Shown here one piece after another: positions 8,424 to 17,424 of a stretch of DNA of 28,323 nt. Source of the DNA: CAYFJO01 sp964343305 (lineage in GTDB: Bacteria > Planctomycetota > Planctomycetia > Pirellulales > Pirellulaceae). The translations under genes and the position numbers were made by a program. The stretch covers positions 1 through 28,323 of the forward strand of contig CAYFJO010000097.1 in NCBI GenBank assembly GCA_964343305.1, written 5' to 3'. Position 1 is the stretch's first letter; every line of letters starts with the position of its first letter. Below the pieces are notes generated by a model that had not been told where the DNA came from, did no database searches, and saw only the letters and a list, made by a program, of their open reading frames with translations.

Positions 8424-9791
8424 ATGTCACAAGTCGTTGATTCACCTCCGCCGTCACCTCGCATTTCGCGGTCGCTTCGGTCAAGTGATTCGCAATCGAC
8501 TCCGCAGCGGCTTGTCGCCTGGTGGTCGGCGACGGGCAAACCAGCGTTCGGATTTCTCAACCGGTGGACGTATGCGATTCTAGGCTGGATTCCGTTGACG
8601 ATGCTCGGCGCAATTGCTTTCGTCGGACTCATCGCTGCACTTATTCGATTCTCTGACACGGGTGCCGATTTGATTATCTGTGTGATTTGTCTCGGTGGGA
8701 TCGCGCTGTGTTTATTAGATGTGCTGATCGTCACAGGCGCGGGGCTTTGGTTTCGATTTCGAAAGGAAGCGCCGCCGAACGAGGAACCGATGGTTTTGGA
8801 AGTTGGCCAACCGATCCCGACGGGTTTCAACTTTGGGCAGTTTGGCCGCATTCCGTTGTTGCTGTTCAAAGTCGAGTGGAAGAATCCGTCCGGTGTCGAT
8901 GCGTCATTCGTCGACAGCAATCAAGGTTTGTTGGAACAAGCCCGCGCTGAGCAACGCGGTCACGCGGACAAAGTCGTGCGAGAAATCACGATTCAAGATT
9001 GGTTCGGCTTGTCACGCGTTCGCTTCGAACGCGTGGTCGAACAACCGATTCGTTTGTTGCCTGGCTGTGGCAGTCGGGCGCAATTCGAACTGATGGAGCA
9101 ATTCAAACCCGGCGACATTTTGGGGCATCCCGAAGGCGAGCCCATCGGAGACTTTGTCGAGATGAGACGCTACGTTGCAGGCGATCCGCTCAAGTTGGTT
9201 TTGTGGAAAGTCTACGCTCGCACTGGCAACTTGCTCGTGCGAACAGCCGAACGCGCCGTCGCGCCGACGGATCGCATGATGGCCTACTTTGTGCCCGGAC
9301 CAGGCGACGAGCCGACGGCCGGCATCGCCCGCGCTGCGATCGAGCAGGGATTACTCGGCCACGAAGTCATCTTCATGGCTGAGGGCGCGCCGCAAGAAGC
9401 TGAATCGCCGGCCGAATCTGTCGACCAGATCATTCGCAGCGTCAACCATTGCGACCAGGGCGGTGAGGAGTTGGATCGATTTTTGGTTCGAGGCGAAGCA
9501 GTGGGGACAACGGCCGCGTTCTTGTTCGTGCCGCCAGCGCTTGGACCGTGGTTGTTGCGAGTTTACGAGGCGATTGAAAAACATCGCGGACCGTTTGAAA
9601 TCATTATCGGCATCGACGGCCTGCGAAAGACGACCGAACGAAGCCGATGGAAGAACTACTTGTTCCAACCAGATTCGCACCAACTTGCCTGTCCAGTCGA
9701 ACTCGGCAAAGTGTGCGAGCGACTGGCTGCGACTGGCGCGACCCTCCGAGTTTTAAATCGCCAAACTGGCGAACCTGTGAATTTAAATTAG
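8424..9791 (+). CDS. DUF58 domain membrane protein
   Basis: The product has 455 residues from the ATG at 8424. A TTG 15 bases earlier is in frame but lies in the tail of the intergenic palindrome, so the ATG is preferred. Two membrane segments occupy about residues 45-68 and 78-103 (MLGAIAFVGLIAALI, IICVICLGGIALCLLDVLIV). The DUF58 signature lies at about residues 235-280: GDFVEMRRYVAGDPLKLVLWKVYARTG and LVRTAER, matching the family R-x-Y-x-x-GD-x-x-x-x-I-x-W-K-x-x-AR-x-G pattern. A VWA-like alpha/beta domain probably follows (GPFEIIIGIDGL). DUF58 proteins regularly occur with MoxR ATPases and membrane transglutaminases, as here. They are thought to act in envelope protein assembly, but no reaction is established. 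Confidence 0.85.
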   Translation: MSQVVDSPPPSPRISRSLRSSDSQSTPQRLVAWWSATGKPAFGFLNRWTYAILGWIPLTMLGAIAFVGLIAALIRFSDTGADLIICVICLGGIALCLLDVLIVTGAGLWFRFRKEAPPNEEPMVLEVGQPIPTGFNFGQFGRIPLLLFKVEWKNPSGVDASFVDSNQGLLEQARAEQRGHADKVVREITIQDWFGLSRVRFERVVEQPIRLLPGCGSRAQFELMEQFKPGDILGHPEGEPIGDFVEMRRYVAGDPLKLVLWKVYARTGNLLVRTAERAVAPTDRMMAYFVPGPGDEPTAGIARAAIEQGLLGHEVIFMAEGAPQEAESPAESVDQIIRSVNHCDQGGEELDRFLVRGEAVGTTAAFLFVPPALGPWLLRVYEAIEKHRGPFEIIIGIDGLRKTTERSRWKNYLFQPDSHQLACPVELGKVCERLAATGATLRVLNRQTGEPVNLN

Positions 9792-9818
9792 TCGCCTTTC
9801 GTGGAGCGAAAGGCGACT
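9790..9818. repeat. 12-bp intergenic hairpin overlapping the DUF58 stop codon
   Basis: AGTCGCCTTTCG (9790-9801) and CGAAAGGCGACT (9807-9818) are perfect inverted copies around TGGAG. The left arm includes the TAG stop of the DUF58 gene. The right arm contains the only AAGG-like ribosome site candidate before the ATG at 9826. It could stabilise mRNA or mask that site. No T-run follows. Confidence 0.7.
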
Positions 9819-9825
9819 TGACGAC

Positions 9826-12800
9826 ATGCCGAACAAAATCCAACGCGAACCTTGGCACCTGATCTTGCTGCGTGTGCTGATCTGGCTCGGGGCGACGCTC
9901 GTTTCGATCGGTCCGCTGGCCAGCACGACGGGAACCACCGCGGCCGCCGTTGCTGCGTTTGTTGGTTTGCTGACGGTTTGGTTTGTCGTTGGCACAAGCA
10001 TTCGTTGGTGGTGGCTGGTTGTTGTTGGGTTGGTCGTGATGCTGGTGGGCTGGATCGCCAAAGCTTGGGTCGGCTCGTCGGATTGGGTTGCCTGGACACT
10101 CGGGCCGGGACAAACGTTGGCGCTGATCGAGATCATCTTGTTCGGGACGCTCGTGTTTGGCGCGGCGCTGATGCTGCGCCCACTTACACTGCGTTGGCCC
10201 GCGTTTGGCTTCGCCGAAGCGGCGGTGATTGTCGCGGCGATTGCGTACAGTTTCCGTGGCCACCGGCAGTACCCGTTCAGCCAGCCGCAGATTCTTTCCG
10301 ACTGGGCGTTTGCCAACGGCTACGATCCGCGGCACATCTTGCTGGCGGTCGGTGTCGCAACGTTGGTTGGGCTCGGAATTTTGCTACTGCCCAAGCAAGG
10401 TATTCGCCGAACACTGTTGGCATCGCTCGTGTTGTTGTTGTTGACCTGGGTCTGCATTCCGTTCTTGTTTGGCCCAATTATGAGCGATGTGGCGAAAGCA
10501 ATTTCCAATCGCGACACGAAGGACTCCAAGGCGGAATCAAAAAACCAGAACGCCACACCACCGCCCAAAACAACCGTTACACCGCCTAACAAAAGGCCGG
10601 ACCCAGAGTCCGACAATCAAAAGCCAAACGCATCGAAACCTGGTCAATCAGAGCCCGGAGAGTCAGAACCTGGCGAGTCAAAACCTGGCGAGTCAAAGCC
10701 GTCGAAGTCAAATCTCCTGCCGCCGCCGAATCCTTGCTTTGGATTCATGAACCCACGTCCCAATCAACGCCCACCGCCCCCGCCACCACCGCCCCCGCAA
10801 GATGAACCTGATCCGCCGCCACAGATCAAAATCGACGACGTGCAAATCGTAGAAGCCAACGCGGGCAAAACAGCGTTGGCGTTTCATGTGACGCTTTCGA
10901 AAAAGACAAACCGGCCCGTCACGGTCAACTATCGCACGCAAGGCGGCACGGCTAAGTCGGATGACGACTACGACGCCGCGCGCGGCACGCTGACCATTCC
11001 GCCCGGCCAAACCAAGGCGACCATCCCGGTCAACATCAACGGCGATGTAGTCAAGGAACCTGACGAAACGTTTATCGTCGCGCTGTCAAACCCGGTCAAC
11101 GCCGTGCTAGAAAAGGGCCAAGGCCACGGGCTGATCATCAACGACGACAAAGAGGAAGAGCCCCCCACGATTTCGGTGGCGGACGTGTCAGTTGAAGAAG
11201 GCGACGCGGGCAACACGCCGGCTGCCGTGACGGTCTCGCTGTCGAAACCGACGAAGATGGAAGTGACCGCGAAGTTTACCATTGCCGAAGGGACGGCTAA
11301 GAAGAGTGATTTGCAGATCTTCAGCGGCACGGTGACAATTCCGGCCGGCGAGACGAAGTCGACAATTGCCGTGCCGGTGATCGGCGATCGCGATGTTGAA
11401 AAGGATGAGGTGTTTTCAATCACGTTGACCGAGCCAGTGAACGCCGTGCTCAAACGCCACGTTGGCCAGGGCACGATCATCAACGACGACAAACAGCCCG
11501 AGCCGCCAACGTTGTCGATCACCGACGCCAAGGTCCTCGAAGGCGATTCGGGCTTGCACGTCGTTCGCCATGAAGTATCGCTTTCGCGGCCAGTCAAAGA
11601 AAAGGTCACGGTCAAATTTAAAACCTTCTCGGGCGACGCGACGGCAGGAGAAGATTTTGAACCGGGCCAAGGTGAAATCACGCTCGAGCCGGGACACACG
11701 ATCGCGCCGATCGACGTGCGAATCATTGGCGACGAGCAAGTCGAAAAAGATGAAGCGTTTCTCATCAAACTTGCCGATCCGACTGGTGCGACGTTGAAGA
11801 AACCCGACGGCGTGTGTTTGATCGTGAACGACGACACCGAGCCCGATGTTTCGATCGCCGACGCAGAAATCAAGGAAGGCGATTCCGGGCCAACACGACT
11901 GACCTTCGCCGTGACGTTGTCCGAACCGTCGCGCAGGCGCGTACAAGTCGACTATTTCACGTCGGCGGGCAATGCGCGGTCGAACGACGACTTCCGGCCG
12001 GATCGTGGCACGGTCTTTTTCGCGCCGGGACAAGTTGCGTCGGAAGTCAACGTGCGCGTGATTGGCGACCGCGATGTCGAGCCGGACGAAAAACTCTTTG
12101 TGCAACTCACCAAGCCGATCAAATGCAAGCTGCGGCGATCCAAAGCGACCGGCACGATTTTCAACGACGACGAGTATCCCAAATTAACCGTCGAGGACGC
12201 GAGTGTCGACGAAGGAAACGAAGCGACCGCGCCGATGTGGTTTACCGTGCGGTTGTCCAAACCGTGGCACAAAGTGATTTCGGTCGCCTACACGACCGAG
12301 GCGAAGAAGGTGACGACACGGTTGTCTCGGTTCGTCAATGCCAAGGTCGACGAAGATTTCCGGCCGCTCAAGGGCGTGCTGAACATTCGCCCCGGCATCG
12401 TGCAAACAAAGTTGCGCGTACAGATCAACGGCGACAAGAAAGCGGAACTGGACGAGGAGTTCACGTTCAAGATCTTTTCGGCACATCACGTGGTGCTCGA
12501 AAAACCCAAGGCGACCGGCACGATCGTCAACGACGATCCTTTGCCGAAGGTTTCCATCGTCGACGGCGAAGCGGAAGAAGGCGACGCGGGCACGACCGCG
12601 CTGGTGTTCACCGTCGAGCTCGACCGGCCGAGCGAAGTACCCGTCAAGTTGAAATACAAAACAAATGAAGGCACCGCCAAGGCGGGCGAAGATTTTGAAA
12701 CGACCGAAGGTGAATTGACGATTCCACCCGGCGAGACCCAAGCGTCGCTGTCCGTGCCGATCATCGGCGACAAGATGAAGGAGCCCAATGAGCAGTTCAC

Positions 12801-15800
12801 GATGTCGATCGATTCGCCTGAGAATGCGGAAGTCGATCAAGACCAGAACGAAGCAACCGGCACAATCGACAGCAGCAGCGATGATGACGAAGACGATCCC
12901 GAAGACGATCCGCCCGAGATTGCGATCGTCAAGGAAGTAAAGCTGGAAGAAGGGAATGCGGGTGTCACACCGTTCACTTTTTTGGTGACGCTGTCGGCGG
13001 CATACAGCAAGGAAGTGACCGTCAAATACAAGACGGTCGCCAAGACTGCGTCGGCCAAGGACGGTGATTACAAGGCGGTGTCTGACACGCTGAAGATTCC
13101 GCCCGGCGCGACCGAGGGCAACATCACGGTCGACGTGACGGTCGACACCAAGAAAGAAGAGGACGAGTCGTTCGAAGTCCATTTGTCCGACCCCAATAAC
13201 GGGACGCTCAAAGAAGATGAGCACGTCGCGACCGCCACGATTTCGAACGACGACCAGCCGTTGATCACGATTGAAGACATCGAAGTGGACGAAGGCGACG
13301 AGGACACTACTGACGCTAAGTTTGTTGTCAAGCTGTCGGAAGAGGGCGACGAAGAAATTCTGGTGACATACGAAACCGTGCAGGGCAGCGCGAAAGAAGA
13401 GACGGATTTTATCGCGGTCAAAGATGTGCTGACGATTCCGCCTGGCAAGATGGAGGCCGAGATCACGATCAAAGTGGTCGCTGACGAAACGGCCGAGCCA
13501 CAAAAGACGTTCGAAGTGAAACTGTCCGACCCGGTCAATGCCAAACTGGAACGGGACACGGCAACCGCCACGATCAACAACGACGATGATCCAGAGGTTT
13601 CGATCGAGGATGTCGAGCTGGAAGAAGGCAACGAGGGCGAGACGGCGTTTGCATTTCGTGTGACGTTGTCATCGGAAACTTCAGAAGATGTCGAAGTCCG
13701 CTACCGAACCATGACGGACACGGCGGACGAAAAGGAAGATTATGAGGCGGTCGACGATGTGCTGAAAATCGAGGCCGGCTTGACGGAAGCCACGGTCACT
13801 GTGAAAGTCGTCGCGGACACCAAAATCGAACGCAATGAAACATTTACCGTCGATCTTTCCGAGCCAAAAAACGCGACGCTCAAAGAAGGCGATTCAATTG
13901 GCACAGGCACGATCGTCAACGACGACAAACCGACGCTCTCGATCGAAGACCTCTCGGTCGACGAAGGCGATGAGGAAACGACAAACGCGAATTTCAAAGT
14001 AGTCGTTTCCGAAGCGTACTACGAAGAGATTCAGGTCAACTACACCACGAATAGAGTGACGGCCGAGCCCAAGTCGGACTTTGAATCGGCGAGAGAGATT
14101 TTGATCATTCCGCTCGACAAGACCGAGGCGACAGTGACGATCAAAGTCGTCGGCGATGAGGTTGCGGAATTGGATGAGACGTTTGAAGTGGCTCTGTCCG
14201 ACCCGGTTAACGCGACGCTTGAAAAAGAAACTGGCGTCGGCACGATCGTCAACGACGACGATCCGGAAATCACGATCGAAGATGTGAAGCTCGAGGAAGG
14301 CACGGGCGGTACGACCAAGTTCGCATTCCCGATCAAATTGTCTTCGGTGACGAGCAAGGAAGTTTCGGTCGGCTACGTAACAAATCCAGGCACGGCGGAA
14401 ATCGAGACGGACTTTGAACGGGCCGTGGGCACGGTGAAGATCGAATCTGGCCAAACAACGGGCGAGGTGGTCGTCAATATCGTCGCCGACGAAAAAATCG
14501 AGCGGGATGAGACTTTCGCGGTTGAGTTGTCCGACGCGCGAAACGGCACATTAAAAGACGGCGAAGCGACCGGCACCATCATCAACGACGACAAGCCGGC
14601 GCTGACGCTCAACGACATCGAGAACAACGAAGGCAACTCGGGCACCGTTGAAGTCTTTTTCACCGTCACGATGTCCGAAGAATACTACGAGGACGTCAAG
14701 GTCAACTACGAAACAATCGCGGGCACTGCAGAACCGGAAAAGGATTTCGTGCCGACCAAGGAAATGCTAACGATCCCAGTCGGCGAAACAGAAAAACAGT
14801 TCCGCGTCAAGTTGGTGCCCGACTTGCTGGTCGAACGCGACGAGACGTTCGAGGTGCGATTGTCCGATCCCGTCAACGCCACGATCGAAACGGCGACAGG
14901 AGTTTGCACGATCATCAACGACGACTTGCCGAAGTTAACCATCGAAGACGCCGAAACGGAAGAAGGCAACGCAGGAACGACGCCGCTCGCGCTAGTCGTG
15001 AAACTGTCTGATCCGCTGTCGAAAGAAGCCACGGTGCGGTGCGTCTCGGATAGTCGTACGGGATTGCAGGGAACGGACTTCAAACATGCGTCGCTCACAT
15101 TGAAGATTCCCGCTGAAACGACGGAAGCCAAAGTCATCGTCGAGATCAATGGGGACACGGAAGTCGAGGATGACGAGACGTTCAGCGTGTATTTGAGCCA
15201 GCCGTCCAATGCAACGATCGAGCGGCGTGTTGGTGTGGGGACAATCATTAATGACGACTTTGATCCGCCGCCGCCTGAATTGGCGGTCGACACCGTGACC
15301 GTCGACGAAGGAAACGCGGGTACGACACCGGCTGTCTTCAAGGTGAAACTGTCCGCAGCAGCGAAGGAAGAAGTCAGCGTTCGTTACATGGCGGTCGAAG
15401 GCACGGCCGAGCCGGGAACGGATTTTGAAGAAACGACCGGAGTGTTGAAAATCCCGCCCGGCGAAACGGAAGCGAATTTCACGGTGCCGGTGGTCGGCGA
15501 CGATGCGGTCGAACCGAACGAGACGTTCGCGGTCGAATTGTCGAGCGCCGAAGGTGTGACACTCAAGCAGAACTCGATTACCGCCACAATTCGCAACGAT
15601 GACAAGTCCGCGCCGCTGGCCAATATCTCGATCGAAGACGTGAGCGTAAGTGAAGGAAATCGCGGGACACGGAATTTGAAATTCACCGTGTCGCTCTCGG
15701 CCAAGTCGAAGCAGGAAGTGAAAATCAACTACGCGATGGGTGGCGGGTCGGCGTTTCCCAAGGAAGATTACCAAGCAACCAACGGCACGATTTTGATCGC

Positions 15801-17382
15801 TGCCGGCAAAACGAAGCGGACTTTGTCGGTCAAAATTATCGGCGACCGCGAGATTGAACCGGACGAAACGTTCGTTGTCGAATTGTCGCGGCCTCGCAAC
15901 GCGAATTTGTTGAAAGACAAAGCGACCGGAACGATCGTTGACGACGACAGCAGCGGATCGGGCGGCTACGACGAATTCAATTGGGCCGCAACTGAGCCGC
16001 TCGAGAAGGCACCGCGGATGCTGGTCAAGTTTGACGACGACTACGATCCGATTGAAAAGGGATTCTATTTCCGCACGTTCGCCTACAGCCGCTTGAAGGG
16101 CACGCGGATCGTTCGTGACGAAGCGTTCGACAAAGATGTCGCATGGTCGATGCCGACGGGGCCGACGAATTTGCCGGCCAAAGTCCCGCAGGACATCATC
16201 CGCGACTTGACCTGGCAGGCGTATTTGATTGATGAGCATGACAATGTGCCGGCACTCGTGCATGCCATTTCGCTCGCGCCGCGCGAGAATCCCGTGCCGG
16301 AGAAATTCAGCGGCGCGTTTGATGTCACGTCCCAAGTGCTCACCAACACGACTCGCAACGGCAAGAAGCATGATGCTTTCATCGATCTGGCCGCCTCGCC
16401 GGTTGGCGATCCGCACTGGGATGATGCGACACGGCAACGTTATCTCGAGTATCCCGATGATCCACGATACCTCGAATTGTCGCGCAAGATCGTCCGTACA
16501 CTGTCGCCGCGACAACGTAAATCGCCGTTCGCGCGGATGATCGCGATTCGCAAGTGGATGGAAGACAACTTGACGTTTGATTATAACGATGCTCACGCCA
16601 GCACGGACGATCCGACGGCTTCCTTCTTGTTCGGCGACCGGCGCGGTTACTGCACGCATCTGGCACACGCCATGACCTATTTGTTGCGATCGCAAGAGAT
16701 TCCGGCGCGCATCGGTGTAGGCTATCGCGTCGGGCCGGAACGTCGCGGGCAGCGTCGCGGAATATTGGTTTACACAACTGACTGGCACGCTTGGGCCGAG
16801 ATGTACATCGACGGCGTGGGCTGGGCCGTTGCCGAATCAGGCACGATGGGCAGCGAGGCACAGGCCGACAGCGAAGCGGACCCGCGCGAGATCGATTATT
16901 ACCTGAGTTTGCTGAGCGACGTGCCCCCAGAAGTTTTTTCTCAGGATTCGGTGTCATTGACCGAGTTTGCGACGGTGAGCATGCCCATTTCGTTGGGTGG
17001 CATGATTTTGCTGCTGTACGCGATTAAATTCTGGCGGCTGTTGATTCCTGTGCTGGCAGGACCGCGGACGCTGCATCGGTTGGGCTATCGCAGCGTGCTC
17101 GATTTGCTGGCGGCGGTCGGAATTCGGCGAGGGTTTGGCGAAACGTGGGACGAGTTTTCCGAACGCGTCGGCGAACTGGTCCCGGGATTCAATGAACTGA
17201 CAGAAATTCATTTGCAACGAAGTTTTGACCCAAGCAACATGAACGGTAGGATGAGCAACGGCGAGATGAAAGCATGGCGCAAGACGCAGGAACGAATCGT
17301 ATGGAAGATTGTGGCGACCGTTCCGCCGCATCGATTGTGGCTTGGTGTGATGAACCCGGTTAGCTGGATTGGTGTTGGGTAG
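9826..17382 (+). CDS. Giant membrane transglutaminase (TgpA-like) with 15 Calx-beta domains inserted
   Basis: The product has 2518 residues. Residues 1-220 hold about seven membrane segments. A hydrophilic linker (SEPGES/SKPGES repeats, then a poly-Pro run) reaches residue about 332. From about 333 to 2045 come 15 Calx-beta domains of 107-123 residues. Each has an EEG(D/N)xG-type opening, most have a DE(T)F motif, and most end in I(V)NDD; the acidic residues are the family's calcium ligands. Next is an unassigned region, then a transglutaminase core (about 2230-2345): GDRRGYCTHLAHAM with Cys2276, DWHAWAEMY with His2321, and Glu2337 in GVGWAVAES where Asp is usual. One membrane segment follows at about 2385-2410, then a cytoplasmic tail. 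Apart from the insertion this is the TgpA plan (membrane domain, transglutaminase core, membrane segment, tail). It lies between the DUF58 and MoxR genes, the usual TgpA partners. Substrate unknown; cross-linking or cleavage of surface proteins is inferred. Confidence 0.85.
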   Translation: MPNKIQREPWHLILLRVLIWLGATLVSIGPLASTTGTTAAAVAAFVGLLTVWFVVGTSIRWWWLVVVGLVVMLVGWIAKAWVGSSDWVAWTLGPGQTLALIEIILFGTLVFGAALMLRPLTLRWPAFGFAEAAVIVAAIAYSFRGHRQYPFSQPQILSDWAFANGYDPRHILLAVGVATLVGLGILLLPKQGIRRTLLASLVLLLLTWVCIPFLFGPIMSDVAKAISNRDTKDSKAESKNQNATPPPKTTVTPPNKRPDPESDNQKPNASKPGQSEPGESEPGESKPGESKPSKSNLLPPPNPCFGFMNPRPNQRPPPPPPPPPQDEPDPPPQIKIDDVQIVEANAGKTALAFHVTLSKKTNRPVTVNYRTQGGTAKSDDDYDAARGTLTIPPGQTKATIPVNINGDVVKEPDETFIVALSNPVNAVLEKGQGHGLIINDDKEEEPPTISVADVSVEEGDAGNTPAAVTVSLSKPTKMEVTAKFTIAEGTAKKSDLQIFSGTVTIPAGETKSTIAVPVIGDRDVEKDEVFSITLTEPVNAVLKRHVGQGTIINDDKQPEPPTLSITDAKVLEGDSGLHVVRHEVSLSRPVKEKVTVKFKTFSGDATAGEDFEPGQGEITLEPGHTIAPIDVRIIGDEQVEKDEAFLIKLADPTGATLKKPDGVCLIVNDDTEPDVSIADAEIKEGDSGPTRLTFAVTLSEPSRRRVQVDYFTSAGNARSNDDFRPDRGTVFFAPGQVASEVNVRVIGDRDVEPDEKLFVQLTKPIKCKLRRSKATGTIFNDDEYPKLTVEDASVDEGNEATAPMWFTVRLSKPWHKVISVAYTTEAKKVTTRLSRFVNAKVDEDFRPLKGVLNIRPGIVQTKLRVQINGDKKAELDEEFTFKIFSAHHVVLEKPKATGTIVNDDPLPKVSIVDGEAEEGDAGTTALVFTVELDRPSEVPVKLKYKTNEGTAKAGEDFETTEGELTIPPGETQASLSVPIIGDKMKEPNEQFTMSIDSPENAEVDQDQNEATGTIDSSSDDDEDDPEDDPPEIAIVKEVKLEEGNAGVTPFTFLVTLSAAYSKEVTVKYKTVAKTASAKDGDYKAVSDTLKIPPGATEGNITVDVTVDTKKEEDESFEVHLSDPNNGTLKEDEHVATATISNDDQPLITIEDIEVDEGDEDTTDAKFVVKLSEEGDEEILVTYETVQGSAKEETDFIAVKDVLTIPPGKMEAEITIKVVADETAEPQKTFEVKLSDPVNAKLERDTATATINNDDDPEVSIEDVELEEGNEGETAFAFRVTLSSETSEDVEVRYRTMTDTADEKEDYEAVDDVLKIEAGLTEATVTVKVVADTKIERNETFTVDLSEPKNATLKEGDSIGTGTIVNDDKPTLSIEDLSVDEGDEETTNANFKVVVSEAYYEEIQVNYTTNRVTAEPKSDFESAREILIIPLDKTEATVTIKVVGDEVAELDETFEVALSDPVNATLEKETGVGTIVNDDDPEITIEDVKLEEGTGGTTKFAFPIKLSSVTSKEVSVGYVTNPGTAEIETDFERAVGTVKIESGQTTGEVVVNIVADEKIERDETFAVELSDARNGTLKDGEATGTIINDDKPALTLNDIENNEGNSGTVEVFFTVTMSEEYYEDVKVNYETIAGTAEPEKDFVPTKEMLTIPVGETEKQFRVKLVPDLLVERDETFEVRLSDPVNATIETATGVCTIINDDLPKLTIEDAETEEGNAGTTPLALVVKLSDPLSKEATVRCVSDSRTGLQGTDFKHASLTLKIPAETTEAKVIVEINGDTEVEDDETFSVYLSQPSNATIERRVGVGTIINDDFDPPPPELAVDTVTVDEGNAGTTPAVFKVKLSAAAKEEVSVRYMAVEGTAEPGTDFEETTGVLKIPPGETEANFTVPVVGDDAVEPNETFAVELSSAEGVTLKQNSITATIRNDDKSAPLANISIEDVSVSEGNRGTRNLKFTVSLSAKSKQEVKINYAMGGGSAFPKEDYQATNGTILIAAGKTKRTLSVKIIGDREIEPDETFVVELSRPRNANLLKDKATGTIVDDDSSGSGGYDEFNWAATEPLEKAPRMLVKFDDDYDPIEKGFYFRTFAYSRLKGTRIVRDEAFDKDVAWSMPTGPTNLPAKVPQDIIRDLTWQAYLIDEHDNVPALVHAISLAPRENPVPEKFSGAFDVTSQVLTNTTRNGKKHDAFIDLAASPVGDPHWDDATRQRYLEYPDDPRYLELSRKIVRTLSPRQRKSPFARMIAIRKWMEDNLTFDYNDAHASTDDPTASFLFGDRRGYCTHLAHAMTYLLRSQEIPARIGVGYRVGPERRGQRRGILVYTTDWHAWAEMYIDGVGWAVAESGTMGSEAQADSEADPREIDYYLSLLSDVPPEVFSQDSVSLTEFATVSMPISLGGMILLLYAIKFWRLLIPVLAGPRTLHRLGYRSVLDLLAAVGIRRGFGETWDEFSERVGELVPGFNELTEIHLQRSFDPSNMNGRMSNGEMKAWRKTQERIVWKIVATVPPHRLWLGVMNPVSWIGVG
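12916..14930 (+). repeat. Alternating two-domain repeat block inside the Calx-beta array
   Basis: Calx-beta domains 7, 9 and 11 share one set of features: LEEGxxGxTxFxF, later VxLS with SxxV, and NGTLK or NATLK near the end. Domains 8, 10 and 12 share another: EYYE or EGDEE in the middle, TAEP or SAKE followed by DF, and TFEVxLSDPVNA near the end. This gives three copies of an AB unit of about 222 residues (about 670 bases). It follows an acidic spacer of about 15 residues rich in Asp after domain 6. Similarity was judged by eye from the translation. Confidence 0.6.
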
Positions 17383-17424
17383 TCGTTTTTTCACTCTGCG
17401 AATGGCGACAATAGGAGACGATTG

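Noticed and set aside
10825..15955. Regular DNA periodicity of about 320-370 bases that could be read as a tandem or satellite repeat
   Set aside because: The periodicity comes from 15 diverged Calx-beta protein domains. It is not a separate DNA repeat and not a CRISPR-like array.
14992..16788. 598-codon open frame on the minus strand
   Set aside because: It lies wholly antisense to the giant Calx-beta/transglutaminase gene, whose domains are clear. The translation is Arg/His/Val-rich with no domain and is a codon-bias shadow. The same applies to 12184-13503 and 10968-11873.
17386..17391. Run of six T after the giant gene, as a possible terminator
   Set aside because: No stem precedes it, and the MoxR gene follows with its own ribosome site after 42 bases, so read-through is more likely.
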